64,000 bases of DNA. It comes from Ascaphus truei (lineage: Eukaryota; Chordata; Amphibia; Anura; Ascaphidae). The stretch is taken from NCBI GenBank assembly GCA_036426205.1, contig CM071587.1, positions 1,412,004-1,476,003 of the forward strand, given 5' to 3'. Both the position numbers and the translations under genes were made by a program. The notes beneath the pieces are model-generated. The model saw only the letters and a program-made list of their open reading frames with translations, was not told where the DNA came from and made no database searches. Position 1 is the first letter of the stretch. Each line of letters opens with the position of its first letter. This document shows, piece by piece, positions 9,470 to 19,659 of this stretch.

Positions 9470-9605
9470 AAAAGGTGGCACTGTGTGCTCATTTGCATGT
9501 CATTTCCCAGAACCAGAATCCCTTGCTGCAGTGGAAGCACTGTATGCTGGGTGATAATGGTGAAAGGCAGGGTTGCAGACCTGTCTAAGACATGAAAATG
9601 AGCTT
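9470..9605 (+). mobile_element. Dispersed repeat B, copy 1 (octamer plus ZNF143-like site)
   Basis: The sequence runs ctgtgtgctc-ATTTGCAT (9491-9498)-gtcatttcccag...aatcccttgctgcagtgg...tatgctgggtgataatggtgaaaggc. Two further copies lie inverted at 12840-12975 and 29449-29575. This copy has a 6-bp duplication (cagaac) inside the ttcccagaat block. No terminal repeats or target duplications were found, so the class is unknown. Confidence 0.75.
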
Positions 9606-9714
9606 ACAGTAATATTTCCATTTGCTATATTTATATATACACATATATTTATATTTTATATATAAATATATAATATAGAAGGAATACAAGTTATGGATAC
9701 CCCTGTAAAACTTT

Positions 9715-9905
9715 ACATTTTTATTTTTTTATTTTTTAAACTCAAATTTTATTGAAGTTTTTCGGGGGAGGGGAGAGTGGAGAAAATAAAAGATGGGTGT
9801 GGGGGGGGGGACACATCCAGTTAGAATTTTACCGAGCAAATCATCTTATAACATTCAATCACACAGTCGGTATCTATAGCAGTTTATACAACAGTTTTTA
9901 CAACA
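9715..9905 (-). mobile_element. LINE-like 3' end with polyA signal (antisense)
   Basis: The minus strand gives ttcaataaaatttgagttt followed by an A-rich run broken by single T, i.e. a polyA signal and tail. Ahead of it (9770-9830 on plus) is a G-rich tract that would be C-rich in the transcript. It resembles a truncated L1-type 3' end, but no coding part remains. Confidence 0.4.
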
Positions 9906-9924
9906 GTGCTGAGGACAATTGTGT

Positions 9925-10245
9925 AGCCTTAAGCCTGGGGGGCGCAAGATTTTTCAGGAGGGGCGCGACGGTTGCAGCGGCCCCACGCTCTTCCACCAAG
10001 GCATTTAAATTAATGCCGGGGGGATCGAGTGAGGCCTCTGCAACTACACTTACCTTGCCATCGCCGAGAGCCGGAGACAAGGCAAGGGAGGGGGGGCGCG
10101 AGCAGGGAGAGGAGCAGGCAGGGCGGCGTGGGCAGGGAGGGCGGCGCGAGCAGGGAGGGGAGCAGGGAGAGGTTACGCACCCCTGGCCTAAGCCATGCTA
10201 GGACACCAGGCCGTGCCACACAACACTTTATTACCCGTCCAAGTG
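9925..10245 (+). mobile_element. GC-rich dispersed element (family shared with 26130 and 51235)
   Basis: 'gcggccccacgctcttccac' and 'catttaaattaatgccgggg' recur in diverged form near 26158-26204, and an inverted relative lies near 51480-51620. The second half (10080-10175) is a G-rich tract of gggagg/gggcgg words with quadruplex-forming potential. The class is not recognised. Confidence 0.5.
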
Positions 10246-11004
10246 AGGGCGCTACAAGATGCCTTCGCACTGCTTAGTAGATGACCCTAACTATTGGTGT
10301 AAGGCTTGGGAGGGGTTTGATTTGCCCTGACTGCTGCCTTCTGTATGATGTCACGGTGTGATGTCACTGTATGATGTCACTGTGTGATCAGCGGTAGTTT
10401 GCACAGCCAAAGTCCCCACTCCACCCCCTCCCCTTATCTGTATTGACTCTCTGATAAGGACAAGGGGGTGGGGGTAATAAGGAGAAAGAGAACCCCTGAT
10501 TGACAAACACATCCCCAATTCAGAAATTCGGCTGCCCCCTGTGTGGGATAATAACTCCTTTAAGAGGCAGAAGAAATTATTTTTTGGAAAGAGACTATGC
10601 AATGATTTTTCTTTTTGTGTGTTGAATAAGTCGTTCAGTAACCCTGCCCACTAACGCTAACTATTTCATACACCCCCCAAAATGTGTGGAGGATCACTAG
10701 AGTTAAAGAGAAGCGCTCTGTAAAGTAATGGGCCATCGTTAGCAGGCGCGGTGTAAGCGCTGTAAGAAATTCCAGGCGTTATCAATATTTCAGAAGGAAT
10801 TATGAGATGACGAAGGGGACAGGACTACAAAAATCACTTCAGGGGCCGGAACAATTCTACTGACGGCAATCACAGGCTCGGGTGTTAAATACCTAAAACA
10901 TGGAGGATAACTGAGAGCAGGCAGCCCTGGGATCATGGAAAAAAGGCTGTGGCTCGCACATGTAACTGAATTCCTCTAAGGGTAATTGGGGAATATTTAT
11001 TTAG
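10246..11004. other. Non-coding stretch, small direct repeat only
   Basis: 'gatgtcac(t/g)gt' is repeated three times between 10349 and 10385. Nothing else is recognisable; the short minus-strand frame at 10351-10602 has no family resemblance. Confidence 0.45.
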
Positions 11005-11009
11005 GGGAG

Positions 11010-11508
11010 TGTAATGGGGTGCACCCCCTATCAGCAATGCAGGGGGGAAACATGGTTTCAGAGACTGAGACAGCACTGAACAGGCTAAACCCAGAGCAAC
11101 CTCCTCAGCTACCTCCTCAGAGACATAAAAAGCCTACAGAGCTGACTGCAAGGGACTCTCTGGTCCAGGACGCTTCCACCCTGGACCACTGAAGAGAGAC
11201 CACCCAGGAATGTGGCCTCCTTCACCTCCTATCCCAGCCAGGAGGAAGCCGGGGGGCCCGAAGGTAAAACCTACCGCACATTGATTTTGTGTTTCATGGT
11301 TGGTAAGGGACTTATCCCTCAAACACACAGATTGGGACTCCGATCTGTGTGGGACAGCGCTCCACTTGGCGCTCGGTATGGTTCTTGTGGTTGTTCCGTT
11401 TTGCTGAACCAGAAGCAGTATTTATGTTGTTAAAGCTTTGGCTAATAGAATCCTGTGTTATTTTTCCCTAACACGTCTCGTGTTAAATCTCTGCACGTAT
11501 CTCCTACA
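11010..11508 (+). mobile_element. Probable solo LTR, about 499 bp
   Basis: The segment starts TGTAATGGGG and ends tatctcctACA, the TG...CA form of an LTR. Flanking 5-mers are gggag and gggcg (4 of 5 match), fitting a 5-bp duplication. Inside, a TATA-like cataaaaagcc lies near 11125 and an AATAAA-like ctaatagaatcc near 11444, spaced as U3/R/U5 signals would be. No internal retroelement coding sequence adjoins either side, so it would be a solo copy. I suspect a Ty3/Gypsy type, but no diagnostic motif proves it. Confidence 0.55.
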
Positions 11509-11551
11509 GGGCGTCTCCAGAAAACACTCTAAAGCGCGAGAACACACATTA

Positions 11552-11880
11552 GGCTCCGGCTGCGCACGCCCCTCTGAGGCTGGACACAGTCACTGCCTGC
11601 GCGCGCCTGCAGAAAACGCGACGCGCCACTACCTTGGCCAAAAGACAAGAAATTTGTCTTTAGGCGCGGCGGCCTAGCGCTGGCTACGTCACGGCGGTGA
11701 TTCAGCCAATGATGGCGAACCAGCCATGTGCCCCCACCCCCTCCCAACGCCCTCTGCCGTCGCGATCTCCTGCTCTTCTATGGAACGCACAACCACGGAC
11801 CACAGATCGCGGCTGAATCTGGCGCTCCGACGCGCGTATGCACGCAGTGACTGGGGTCATAGCCTGACAGACCAGGTGAA
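11552..11880 (+). mobile_element. GC-rich Harbinger-like MITE relic
   Basis: It begins after TTA with ggctccggctgcgcac and carries 'ttcagccaatgatggcgaac' (11700-11719), shared in diverged form with 43318, 43520 (inverted) and 60300. Density of CpG is high. The right end is not cleanly defined. Confidence 0.5.
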
Positions 11881-12038
11881 AGAGTCTTTGGCGCCCGAAG
11901 TTGTCTTATGGAGTGTTGAGTATGTGGTTTATTATTAAACCTTTTTCATCTGTCTGGGCGTTTCTCAGGACCACACATCCGTGGACCAGGACTCTGTTTC
12001 TTCTTAAACTGTGATTGAAGAAGCAACATGTATACAAT

Positions 12039-12115
12039 ATACAGTAGTTACATAGTTTCATAGTAGATGAGGTTGAAAAAAGATATATGGCCAAGTTCAA
12101 CCTTTGCTAAATGTA
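12039..12115 (-). mobile_element. LINE 3' tail (antisense)
   Basis: 'gttacatagtttcatagtag' then 'atgaggttgaaaaa' is the inverse of the tail words at 2904 and 30605. A 5' part 'ggccaagttcaacc' continues it. Truncated; no coding part. Confidence 0.65.
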
Positions 12116-12499
12116 GATAACAGATAATTTATCCTATATTTGTATTTCCATTGTTTTGATCCAAAGAATAGCAAACAAAAAATTACAGTGAAACATCATC
12201 CAATGATTTCTCATAAGGGGAAACAAATAATTCCTTGCTGACTCCAGTAATGGCAATCAGATTTCTCCCTGGATTTCCTGCAAAGTGGGTGAGATTCAAT
12301 GTGTAAAGTTGGAGGTCCCAGTTTGCCCCACTCCAGCAGCGAAGGGTTACATTGCATAGATTAATCACATGCCAATGTAATATGTATTATGTGATGAAAT
12401 ATTTGACCGTGACTATAAACTGTACAGATTGCAGCAATGTTAACACATTTTCCCATTCTCTTTGCCCTGTCATGTCACTTTGCTGCAATGATCCCTAAT
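12116..12499. other. Non-coding stretch, nothing recognised
   Basis: AT-rich DNA. The word 'gcaaagtgggtgagattcaa' near 12280 and the short minus-strand frame give no family clue. Confidence 0.45.
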
Positions 12500-12635
12500 T
12501 TAAGCAGTGGCCAAAGCCTGACAGTCACGTTAAGACGTTTTGTCGTATGACCAGAGTTCAAATCCGTGTCTTACCGAGCACTGGGCAAAGCTCATTAATT
12601 TCTTCCTTTTTAGGGCAGGCTGAATTCACAGTTCT
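12500..12635 (+). mobile_element. tRNA-derived SINE relic (MIR/CORE-like)
   Basis: An A-box-like gtggccaaagcctg (about 12507) is followed by a good B box, gagttcaaatcc (12554-12565), at a tRNA-like distance. Downstream 'accgagcactgggcaaagct' (12573-12592) and 'cattaatttcttcct' mimic the core of MIR-type SINEs (ctgggcaagtcact-like). The acceptor stem is not conserved, so it is not a tRNA gene. Confidence 0.6.
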
Positions 12636-12839
12636 GAGTTTTTTTGTTGATTCAAAGCAGCCAGCTAGAGAAAAAGTTCTGCTTTGAAATCCTTTCTCGC
12701 CTTGAGATGCACTTTTCATAATGACACCCACGCCACAGTGTTAGTGAGAGGATCCACAGAGAGGGGGAGAAGGACCGCGCTCTCGGGTAACACGGTTAAT
12801 AAATTACACATTTAGGCTCAGCAACTAAAAATCCCAGAT

Positions 12840-12975
12840 TGTGAGCACATTCACGTGTCTCCAACAGGTCTGCAATTCTGCCATTCCCCGTTATCTCTTA
12901 GCACACAGCGCTTCCACTGGAGCCAGGGATTCTGGGTAATGACATGCAAATGAGTACCCAGTATGTCATATTCAG
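12840..12975 (-). mobile_element. Dispersed repeat B, copy 2
   Basis: On plus it reads caggtctgcaattctgcc, then cagcgcttccactggagcca, gggattctgggtaatg and ATGCAAAT (12944-12951). It is the inverse of the 9470 copy and keeps the octamer and the Staf-like block intact. Confidence 0.75.
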
Positions 12976-13063
12976 GTTCAGAATGGTGATAGAGAGCAAT
13001 GTGCTGACATTTTAAATGCACCCCTCTCTATACACACACACATCCACACACTACTTTGCGTTA

Positions 13064-13379
13064 GGCTGCGCTTATAGTGGCTTGCGACGGTGATGCGACG
13101 TCGCTGCAAAACAAATACATTGACTCCATCGCAAGAGCTTATAGTAAGCGAGACAACGACGGAGCGAAGGAGTGCCAAAATGTTGGAGTCGGGTAAATTA
13201 GATTTTTTTTAGAGACAGTCGCCACATGTGACTGTCTCTAAACCAATCACAGAGCGCTGTCCGCCCCCTTCGTGACGTCGCTGGCCTCACCAGCGACATC
13301 GCTTAAAACTAAATTATAACTTTCGCTAGTGGCGACGGGTGATGTCATCGGTCGCGTCGCCGGCACTACAAGCGCGGCC
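13064..13379. mobile_element. Complete 316-bp PIF/Harbinger-like MITE with TTA duplication
   Basis: TTA triplets flank the element (13061-13063 and 13380-13382). The left end GGCTGCGCTTATAGTG pairs with the right end CACTACAAGCGCGGCC. The 3-bp TTA duplication is typical of PIF/Harbinger elements. The interior is rich in gcgac/gtcgc and includes tgtgactgtctctaaacc, the inverse of part of itself (about 13211 and 13228), so a hairpin can form. No transposase. Best reference copy for related pieces at 3236, 40515, 48340 and 57625. Confidence 0.85.
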
Positions 13380-13531
13380 TTAGAAATGACTGACACTTTC
13401 ATTAAAGAAGCATTCTGTAAGGGTTATTTATCAGCACATCCTGCCTGCAAGACGGCAGCAAAAATACTACAACAAATTTGCAATGGAAAAACATTCCAAG
13501 TGGATTTTCGTCTTTTAACCCTTCGGGAGAT

Positions 13532-13680
13532 TTAAGCCGCAAAACGTGAAAAATCCTATACTTTTATTTTTATAATAAATCAGTGCTGTAGTATTAGATA
13601 GTACTATCTGCATTTCTTTATTAACTCCTAGTGTCATTTTTAATGATTGTTGTCAGTGTACTGATCATTCCGCTCTGGAA
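13532..13680 (+). mobile_element. TTAA-flanked MITE, left part
   Basis: From TTAA (13532) it reads agccgcaaaac, ataaatcagtgctgtagtat, tagatagtactatctgcatt and 'gtcatttttaatga', matching the copy at 38216-38738. It stops near 13680 where a different element begins. Confidence 0.7.
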
Positions 13681-13689
13681 GTAGCGTTG

Positions 13690-13848
13690 GATAGTGAAAC
13701 TGTTGTAAAGTGAGTCCCATGTAAATCAGTGGCGGTGAGCGCTGGATAACGCGTTCCGGTGTCGAAAAACAGCCCTTAGTTTTGCATTGTAAAGTGTTGG
13801 ATATGCCATTCGTTGTAAAGTGAAACGTTGGATAACGAGGACTCCCTG
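13690..13848 (+). mobile_element. Pogo/Tigger-like MITE relic
   Basis: The right end is tggataacgaggactccctg followed by TA (13849-13850), and cgttggata/ttgtaaagtg words recur inside. CAGGGAGTCCTCGTTATCC (read inverted) resembles the terminal repeats of pogo-type elements. The left end is missing. Confidence 0.5.
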
Positions 13849-13862
13849 TACACATTTTATTA

Positions 13863-13897
13863 CCCTGAGGAAGGCCGCTTGGGCCGAAACATTGGCC
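13863..13897 (+). ncRNA. Degenerate hammerhead-like motif
   Basis: CTGAGGA, stem II GGCC-gcttg-GGCC, then GAAAC and ATTGGCC. Both core boxes are intact, but the G needed next to the cleavage dinucleotide is A, so stem III is weakened. It sits directly after the Tigger-like relic. Confidence 0.55.
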
Positions 13898-14301
13898 ACT
13901 TGCCATGTAATCAATGAATTGAACACGTGGAGCGCCTGGCGAGCTCTGCACCACGTCAACTTATAGGCGAACCATGTGGCAAAAAGATGAAGCCCTCTGA
14001 TACATGGTCACAACGTCAAGGTAAATGGTAAGTTAGCAACATAGTGTGTTTAAGTGTTAACTTGTTTCCAACGCAACCAGCTTGCTGTCATTGTTAACCA
14101 TCAGTCCCTCATGTGATGGATGGAGCAGCGTGATGATCTAGTAGTCAATTCATTAAACGCTGATAAGTGCATTTCCGTCTCACTGATTTGCATCTCGATG
14201 TGTTCATTAAATCCTTTATTGCAGGTCCAACCCCGTGTGAAAATGTTTCTCTGTATCCCAAAAACTGCTACAATGTTACCAGCGCCAAATTAGGAAATCA
14301 A
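13898..14301. other. Non-coding stretch, nothing recognised
   Basis: Probably the body of the element headed by the motif at 13863, judging by position, but no end or coding part is identifiable. Confidence 0.35.
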
Positions 14302-14600
14302 TTAAAGCCGCATTTCACTCAAAATCGTGTTTTTTTTTGTTTTTTTTTAATAAATCAATGGTGCAATAGTAGATCATATTTACTGCGGTTATTTTTACTT
14401 TTTAATGATGTTTAACGTATTAAGCGTCCTTGGGTTGCTATAGCAACCATTTGGCAGGCCAACCCCCCCCTTCCTTTTATGAAATAGGTGGCCATATTGG
14501 GAGTCCCTGGCACACAGGGTCTTCATCGATTTGATTGGCAACTTGGATAATTACATTGTCGTAAAGTTAAGGAACCGCTGCAGTTATTTAAAAATAATCA
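14302..14600 (+). mobile_element. TTAA-flanked MITE, diverged copy
   Basis: Starts TTAA-agccgcatttcactc, then taataaatcaatggtgcaat, 'ttgctatagcaacc' (about 14435), 'ggtggccatattgg' and 'ggcaacttggataattaca', matching successive blocks of the copies at 25105 and 50405. The right terminal repeat is not preserved. Confidence 0.65.
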
Positions 14601-14948
14601 GGACAGGAGGAAATGCTCAAATTAAGATAAGATATTTGAGACTACCTTCAACAGGAAAAAAATCTATTTAATTTGGCTTTGAAGATTCATGAAGCGCAGG
14701 TTAGCGCACGCGATCCGGCGTTAACACACCATTATTATCGTTTATTCGTAAATGTTAGGCATATGCACTGGCACATTTCCTATTAGGCCCAGACGGCAAC
14801 ATTTGGGGGGCGGTATATTTTCTGCTTTTTCTCTTATTTTTCCCCCATATACAGAGACTGCGCTCTCTTCCCCACTGATTGCCAGGCTTCTCCGTGAAGG
14901 TGATGAAACAAAGAGTAAATGCTGCACGCCACAATGTAACAAAGAGTG

Positions 14949-15105
14949 ATACAGTTACCGGCGCTCCCATCAATGTACGATGCGCTGTATCCAATCCACG
15001 GCATACAGAAAGGAATGAAGATGGGGCACACGGATTCCCAAAATAAAGAGATTTATTACAGCATACACAACGTTTCGACCCCAAGGTCTTTGTCAAGTGC
15101 AACAA
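14949..15105 (-). mobile_element. Hammerhead-headed non-autonomous element, antisense
   Basis: On the minus strand a CTTGACAAAGACC...GAAACGTTGTG head is followed by 'taataaatctctttatttt', 'ggattggatacagcgc' and an end near a run of variable sequence at 14949. It has the size and layout of the elements at 4515 and 5808. Confidence 0.5.
15067..15099 (-). ncRNA. Degenerate hammerhead-like motif
   Basis: CTTGACA in place of CTGATGA, then stem II GACC-ttgg-GGTC and an intact GAAAC-GTTG box. The first core box is broken at conserved positions. Confidence 0.45.
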
Positions 15106-15109
15106 ATGG

Positions 15110-15300
15110 CTTGAAGGTCTCATACCTTCTCCGTCGCTCCGCCGCCCTCCTGTTCCTGCAGCAGGCCGCATCACATGGAGACGTGTTGCCATGGTGACTC
15201 GACGCCACACGGCGTTGTGTTGTCATGGAGACACGTCGTCGCATGACGTTGTGGCGCTGCAGATGGTGGAGGGCGGCCCGGGCGTCTAAAAAGGTACGTC
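15110..15300 (-). promoter_or_regulatory. GC-rich segment with two RFX X-box-like palindromes
   Basis: gttgccatggtgac (15184-15197) and gttgtcatggagac (15219-15232) are close to the RFX X-box form GTTNCCATGGNAAC, 35 bp apart. They lie 90-140 bp upstream of the antisense hammerhead-like head at 15067-15099, as does the single X-box at 6221 relative to 5957. CpG is frequent here. Function is inferred only. Confidence 0.45.
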
Positions 15301-15850
15301 CCTATGGGCAGCAACATGCTTAATCCGCCGCCGGGCATATGCCAGATGGAAAAGGGTGAGTTTGCAGAGAGTTTTCGCATGTCTGAGCGCTCGGGGAGGG
15401 TCTGATGATGCGTGGTAGGGAATTGCAGAGAGAGGGGGCAGCGCGGGAGAAGTCGGGTAGGAGGGAAAGGGGGTAATAAGGCAGGAGGACTTCCATGGAA
15501 GACAGCGCTAAATGAGGTGCACCAGCCCATACCGATGCTTCATGAATCTGCCCCATAGAATGATTGGATTGGAACATTGTTGCGCCTGCTTTTGTAAGCC
15601 CCAGCAGCGTGGAGACGGTGGGATACAGCCCCAGTGTTATTGTTGCTCTGGGCTCGCCCTTTGCGTAGGCTGTGCCACTTACATTGGCTCCTCCTGAGAG
15701 TATGGACTCGATTTACCTGCTTCAGTATCACTGCACGTTCTGCTTCACACGCTCCTAGAGACCTCTTCACTTGCAGCATGGAAGGAGGGATTTGGGACTG
15801 TAACTCGTCTCCCACTAGTGCAGGATAAAATTCTTGTGGGATCGTTTCCC
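15301..15850. other. Non-coding stretch, nothing recognised
   Basis: Mixed-GC DNA. Three overlapping minus-strand frames exist but none resembles a known family and none has exon-like edges. Confidence 0.45.
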
Positions 15851-16000
15851 TTAAAGCAGCAGTCCAAGCCGCCATTTTATTCTTATTTCCCCCTTTAATA
15901 AGTGCATCAATACAATCCACACAATAAGTAATTAGCTAAGTTGCCGATCGATCCGTTCTCCTGTGATCGATCGGCGGAGATTCGGCTCGGGGGGTTCACT
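15851..16000 (-). mobile_element. TTAA-flanked MITE, right part (antisense)
   Basis: TTAA-agcagcagtccaagccgcc marks the end, followed inward by 'taattagctaagttgccgat' and paired 'cgatcgatcggcgga' words. The plus-strand form of the same end is at 39745-39920 and 52360-52480. Confidence 0.7.
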
Positions 16001-16590
16001 AAACCTAAACTTGTACCATACTTACCAGTGTTACACCATATTTGGGAGTATCCACCAGTCTTTTTATGGGATTGGACTGGTAGTAGATACCGCATGTTCC
16101 TGCTGAAATGTCAGAACGTTTGGTGGTGCCGGTGGGCATACAGCATGTGAATATCATTTGTACACACGTATACATGAATAATGTAACAACCCCTGCAGTT
16201 TTGGTGATAACCCAATACATCAATTTCTTGTTATTGAGTATATATAGAACTGCAAGCTCATCTTTGTTTATCAGCTTAAATATTTCATGAGTGGATTTAT
16301 CCTCCTGTTCTTGCCTATAGCAAGGTTTGCTTATACGGTTTTGAAGTGAAACTATAATAAGATCCTGTGCTGAAGCCCAGAAATACCTTTGAGGTGTATG
16401 AAAAGTATGTTACAATTTAATCGCAGCTGTTTCGCCTCTTTGGATGTGAAAGGGTAAAAGGTCACAGAGGGGTCATTCAATTAAAGTACCAGTTGGTTCC
16501 AAAAAAGTTTTCTAACTAAACATTTGAAATACAATAAAAACCCAATTTATTATAAAAGTTATATTTATGAATGTCCTTTTTTGAAAAACG
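16001..16590. other. Non-coding stretch, nothing recognised
   Basis: Contains 'gcagctgtttcgcctctttg' near 16424, which inverted gives a GGCGAAACAGCTG word like that at 9346. Otherwise no feature. Confidence 0.4.
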
Positions 16591-17000
16591 GTAGGGTGAC
16601 CAGGTGTCCAGTATTGACCCGGACTGTCCTGTAGTTGGACACGCTGTCCAGTAAAAAATTAGAGGTAATACTGGACATGTATGTGTATAATGGTATCACC
16701 TCCCTGGACATAGTGACCTGACCAGATTGGGGGGGGGGGAGCCTTGGATTTCCCCCAAGCAGGGCTGTTGCTAGGGGGCTGGGCAGCTTCCTCCATCTTG
16801 GTTGGCTCTATTAACCAGCAGCAGCCAATCAGGAGGAGGTGTCAGGAGCCTGGGGTGGGGCCAAGGAGGTGAGGAAACAGCAGAGGTGCGAAGGGTGTGT
16901 GTGTGTGTCTCAAGCGCGTTGCACCTTTCCCCCCTATGTCCTGTATTTTTGGAGAAGCCCCACTAATATATGGCATATATAGTATATGGCAACCCTAATA
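16591..17000 (+). mobile_element. MITE with short TAGGGT terminal repeats; unexpanded copy of the 53251-56508 element
   Basis: Ends are TAGGGTGACC (left) and GGCAACCCTA (right), an 8-of-10 inverted match. Order inside: 'ccaggtgtccagtattgacc', 'gtcctgtagttggacac', one and a half copies of a unit with 'catgtatgtgtata', then 'gtgacctgacca', 'ctgggcagcttcctcc', 'gcagccaatcaggagga' and a GT run. The related copy at 53251-56508 has the same order with the internal unit amplified. No coding capacity. Confidence 0.7.
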
Positions 17001-17071
17001 TACAAGGATTTTCTAAGACAGCTTTGAAGACTCCAGATGATTACAACTGCTTATGACGACTGCTACCTCAA

Positions 17072-17690
17072 ATGCCTTTACGTTCCAAGGAAATATTGGT
17101 TATTGCTGTGGGACAGAAGGCGGTGGAAAAAGAAGAATCTCCACAATTCACAATGACAACTAATTGTATACTATTCTCACATTTATATTTGACAACACTA
17201 CCACTGGAAGTCCTTCCAAATGATATAATCATCTTCACCTCTTGTGGATCCTCTGCTGGATGAAGCCTCGCCAATGGTCGTCCAGATACTTCCATTGCAA
17301 GCCTCTCTTCTCTGCATTGATCCAGTCCATTTCTTCCATTCATGCTCCCATCTTACATTTTGCAATGTTGCCTTGGTCGTTCGGTATTCCTTGGAGTCCA
17401 GTTGAGTTACATTTGGCCAACATTTGGCTAATAGTGATTCCTTCCACTTTGCTCTTGAGTCATGGTGGGAGGTTCCGAGGAAAAATTGTCATTTTTTTTC
17501 CAAATGTGCTACATCCCCAGTGACACTTGATGGTCAAGGTAGATGTCGTTTTTAAACTTCTAATTCTATCCTATCCATCTTTGTAGAGTTGACACACGTT
17601 TAACATCACTTTGGTCTTGCTGAGATTCATGTGGATTCTCACATTCTGCCTTCAGCGAGTCTCTGATTGTTGATAGGGTTTTTCTGGACT
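17072..17690 (-). mobile_element. RTE/L1-type LINE fragment (reverse transcriptase 3' part), dead
   Basis: On the minus strand codons 17630 to 17604 give MNLSKTKVM, preceded by a frame reading about VRIH, the motif that follows the catalytic region in RTE-type reverse transcriptases (GLKMN-SKTKVM form). The segment then runs about 530 bp to a Trp/Gln-containing block near 17290-17240 that loosely fits the end of such an ORF. Stops and frame changes abound. The motif is strong, the downstream match weak. Confidence 0.55.
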
Positions 17691-17709
17691 TGTGCCAAAA
17701 ATAATGTTT

Positions 17710-17726
17710 TATATATATATATATAA

Positions 17727-17758
<32 letters not shown>
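17710..17758. repeat. (AT)n microsatellite
   Basis: Near-pure TA dinucleotides with one break (aatatatatta), able to form cruciforms. It adjoins the 5' side of the antisense LINE fragment. Confidence 0.95.
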
Positions 17759-17759
<1 letters not shown>

Positions 17760-18664
17760 GTTACCTACATGTGTACATAGTAAGGCAAACTTCACTGTTG
17801 ATTCTTCTGCAATTTGTGACAGAGAATCCAGGATTGATCTGTGGTCCAGGATTATTTTTTTGACGCTCGACAATTTTATCGCTGTGTTTCTCCAGTAAAG
17901 AAGCTGAAGACGCCTAGCGTTGCAATCATTAAAAAAAAAAAAAAACAGCTGTTTATTAAGCTGCCAACACCCGTGATTGATGCGCACTTGTTTGTATGGC
18001 ATCTGTTAATGACATCACTGCGCCAACCGAACGGCACATTGTGTAATGGGAAAAGAAGTTGGTGCTTTTCTCTGTAAAGCAGCATTCGTCTCAGAAATGG
18101 AAAGGTTTATTAATAAATCAGGAAACCACACACCCCTTTTGTACAGTGGACATCATTAGAGACAAACTGGCGTGTCCTCGGAAAGAAGTTAAGAGCTACT
18201 GATTCTTGTCAATAGCAAAGATCTCAGGAGGACAGATGCTGGTTGAAAGTTGAAAGTGCTGATTGATTTATGATGCCTTGAATTGCATCTGTGCAGAGAA
18301 AAGATGGACTGTGAGCTGCAGTGGAGCAAACATCTGTCACCATGTGAATAAATAGAACATGCTTGTAAGCTATCTGGCACAACAGCTCAATGAATCTGCA
18401 CTTGACACATGGAGGAAAGTACCAAGTAAGAGTGAACGCAACACGGGAGAATGTACTGTGAATTACCCAGGAAGCGCTGCACAGTGGTGGTGGCAGAGAG
18501 AGGGCACAATACGGGAAAGGAATTGTAACTTCCGTAATAAATAATAATAATATTCACAAGAAAATGTCTTACAATATCGTCCGAAATGCCTCATCTCACT
18601 CAGGAAGGGATTCATCTCCTCCGGGTCAGGATGCAATACCCTGCATGGCGTCCCGATGAGTCCT
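17759..18664. other. Non-coding stretch, nothing recognised
   Basis: AT-rich DNA with an A-run at 17932-17945. No frame or repeat is supported. Confidence 0.45.
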
Positions 18665-18880
18665 GGCCATGGAGCAAGGGGTGGGCAGTCACTAGATACA
18701 ATTGGTGCAGTGCGAGAGAGAGGGCAGGGCTCAACAATGGGTGTGCCAGAGCCTGTTACAGAAGAGGAAAGGGGTGTGACTTTGTAAATGGTTGCTATAG
18801 AAACAAACAAATTGCTTGTTACATTATAATACATTAAAAATGTCATTCAGAGTTGTTGGGTTTTTTTGTTTTTTTTAAAT
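18665..18880 (-). mobile_element. Possible TTAA-flanked MITE fragment
   Basis: 'agagggcagggctcaacaat', 'gtgtgccagagcctgt' and 'gaaaggggtgtgac' are the inverse, in order, of blocks inside the complete element at 49190-49640. 'ggttgctatagaaac' is shared with others of the group. Ends not found. Confidence 0.5.
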
Positions 18881-19659
18881 GCTACATGTATTTTCTCATA
18901 GTACAGAACTGATTTTTTTTTTTAAACACATAGGATATTTCTTGGTCTACTGCTTTAATTTCTCATCTTCTTGTGTGTTTTAAACATTAATTTACACAAA
19001 CAAGTGACTGCTGGATCTGGGGCACAAAGTATGGTTGGAGGAAGCCAGGAAAACATCAAAGATGAAGCCATCTTAAATGAGGCCCACTGTAAATCTTTAT
19101 TAAAAAAAAATGTCGCTGAGTAGTTTTAGTACTTCTGAGATTTCCTTTTTACAGTGGGTATTTGGCAATACGTCTTAATCCCAGACAGAAGAGCACCTCT
19201 GGGAACCGGGGACGGACGGCGAACAGCTCTTTGATTATTGCAGGTTACAGCAGCATTCAGATAAACTGGAAGTCTGCAATTAAAAGTTAAAGACGCCCGT
19301 GAACTTTTCCTGACCCGTTCACATTTCTCTGGACATCACAAAATAATTGGGTGATGGAGACATTGATTTCCAGTGAGCAGACTCCTCCTGAGCTGAAGTA
19401 TAATTGGAATCTTGGTCGTTACAACCTCTGAATCATTGATATGATGCAGCGTGGGGATTTCTGTCATTAGCAGCACACTGCTTCCTCTCACCCTGATAAT
19501 CTCTTCTTGGAAAGCTCCATGCATATACTCATTTGATAATGGTGCAGGTTCTTAATTAATATGGTCCAGCTCAGGGCGGGATTGAGGCTTTGGGTGGTCC
19601 CTAGGCACTTAAAACAGGGGAGGGGGGCCTTGCTGTCTTGTCTCACTCTCCCATCTCTC
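18881..19659. other. Non-coding stretch, nothing recognised
   Basis: T- and A-runs at 18918-18924 and 19101-19109; otherwise plain sequence. Confidence 0.45.

Noticed and set aside
12500..12635. A tRNA gene on the strength of its B box
   Set aside because: The acceptor and anticodon arms are not complementary and SINE core sequence follows, so it is a SINE relic.
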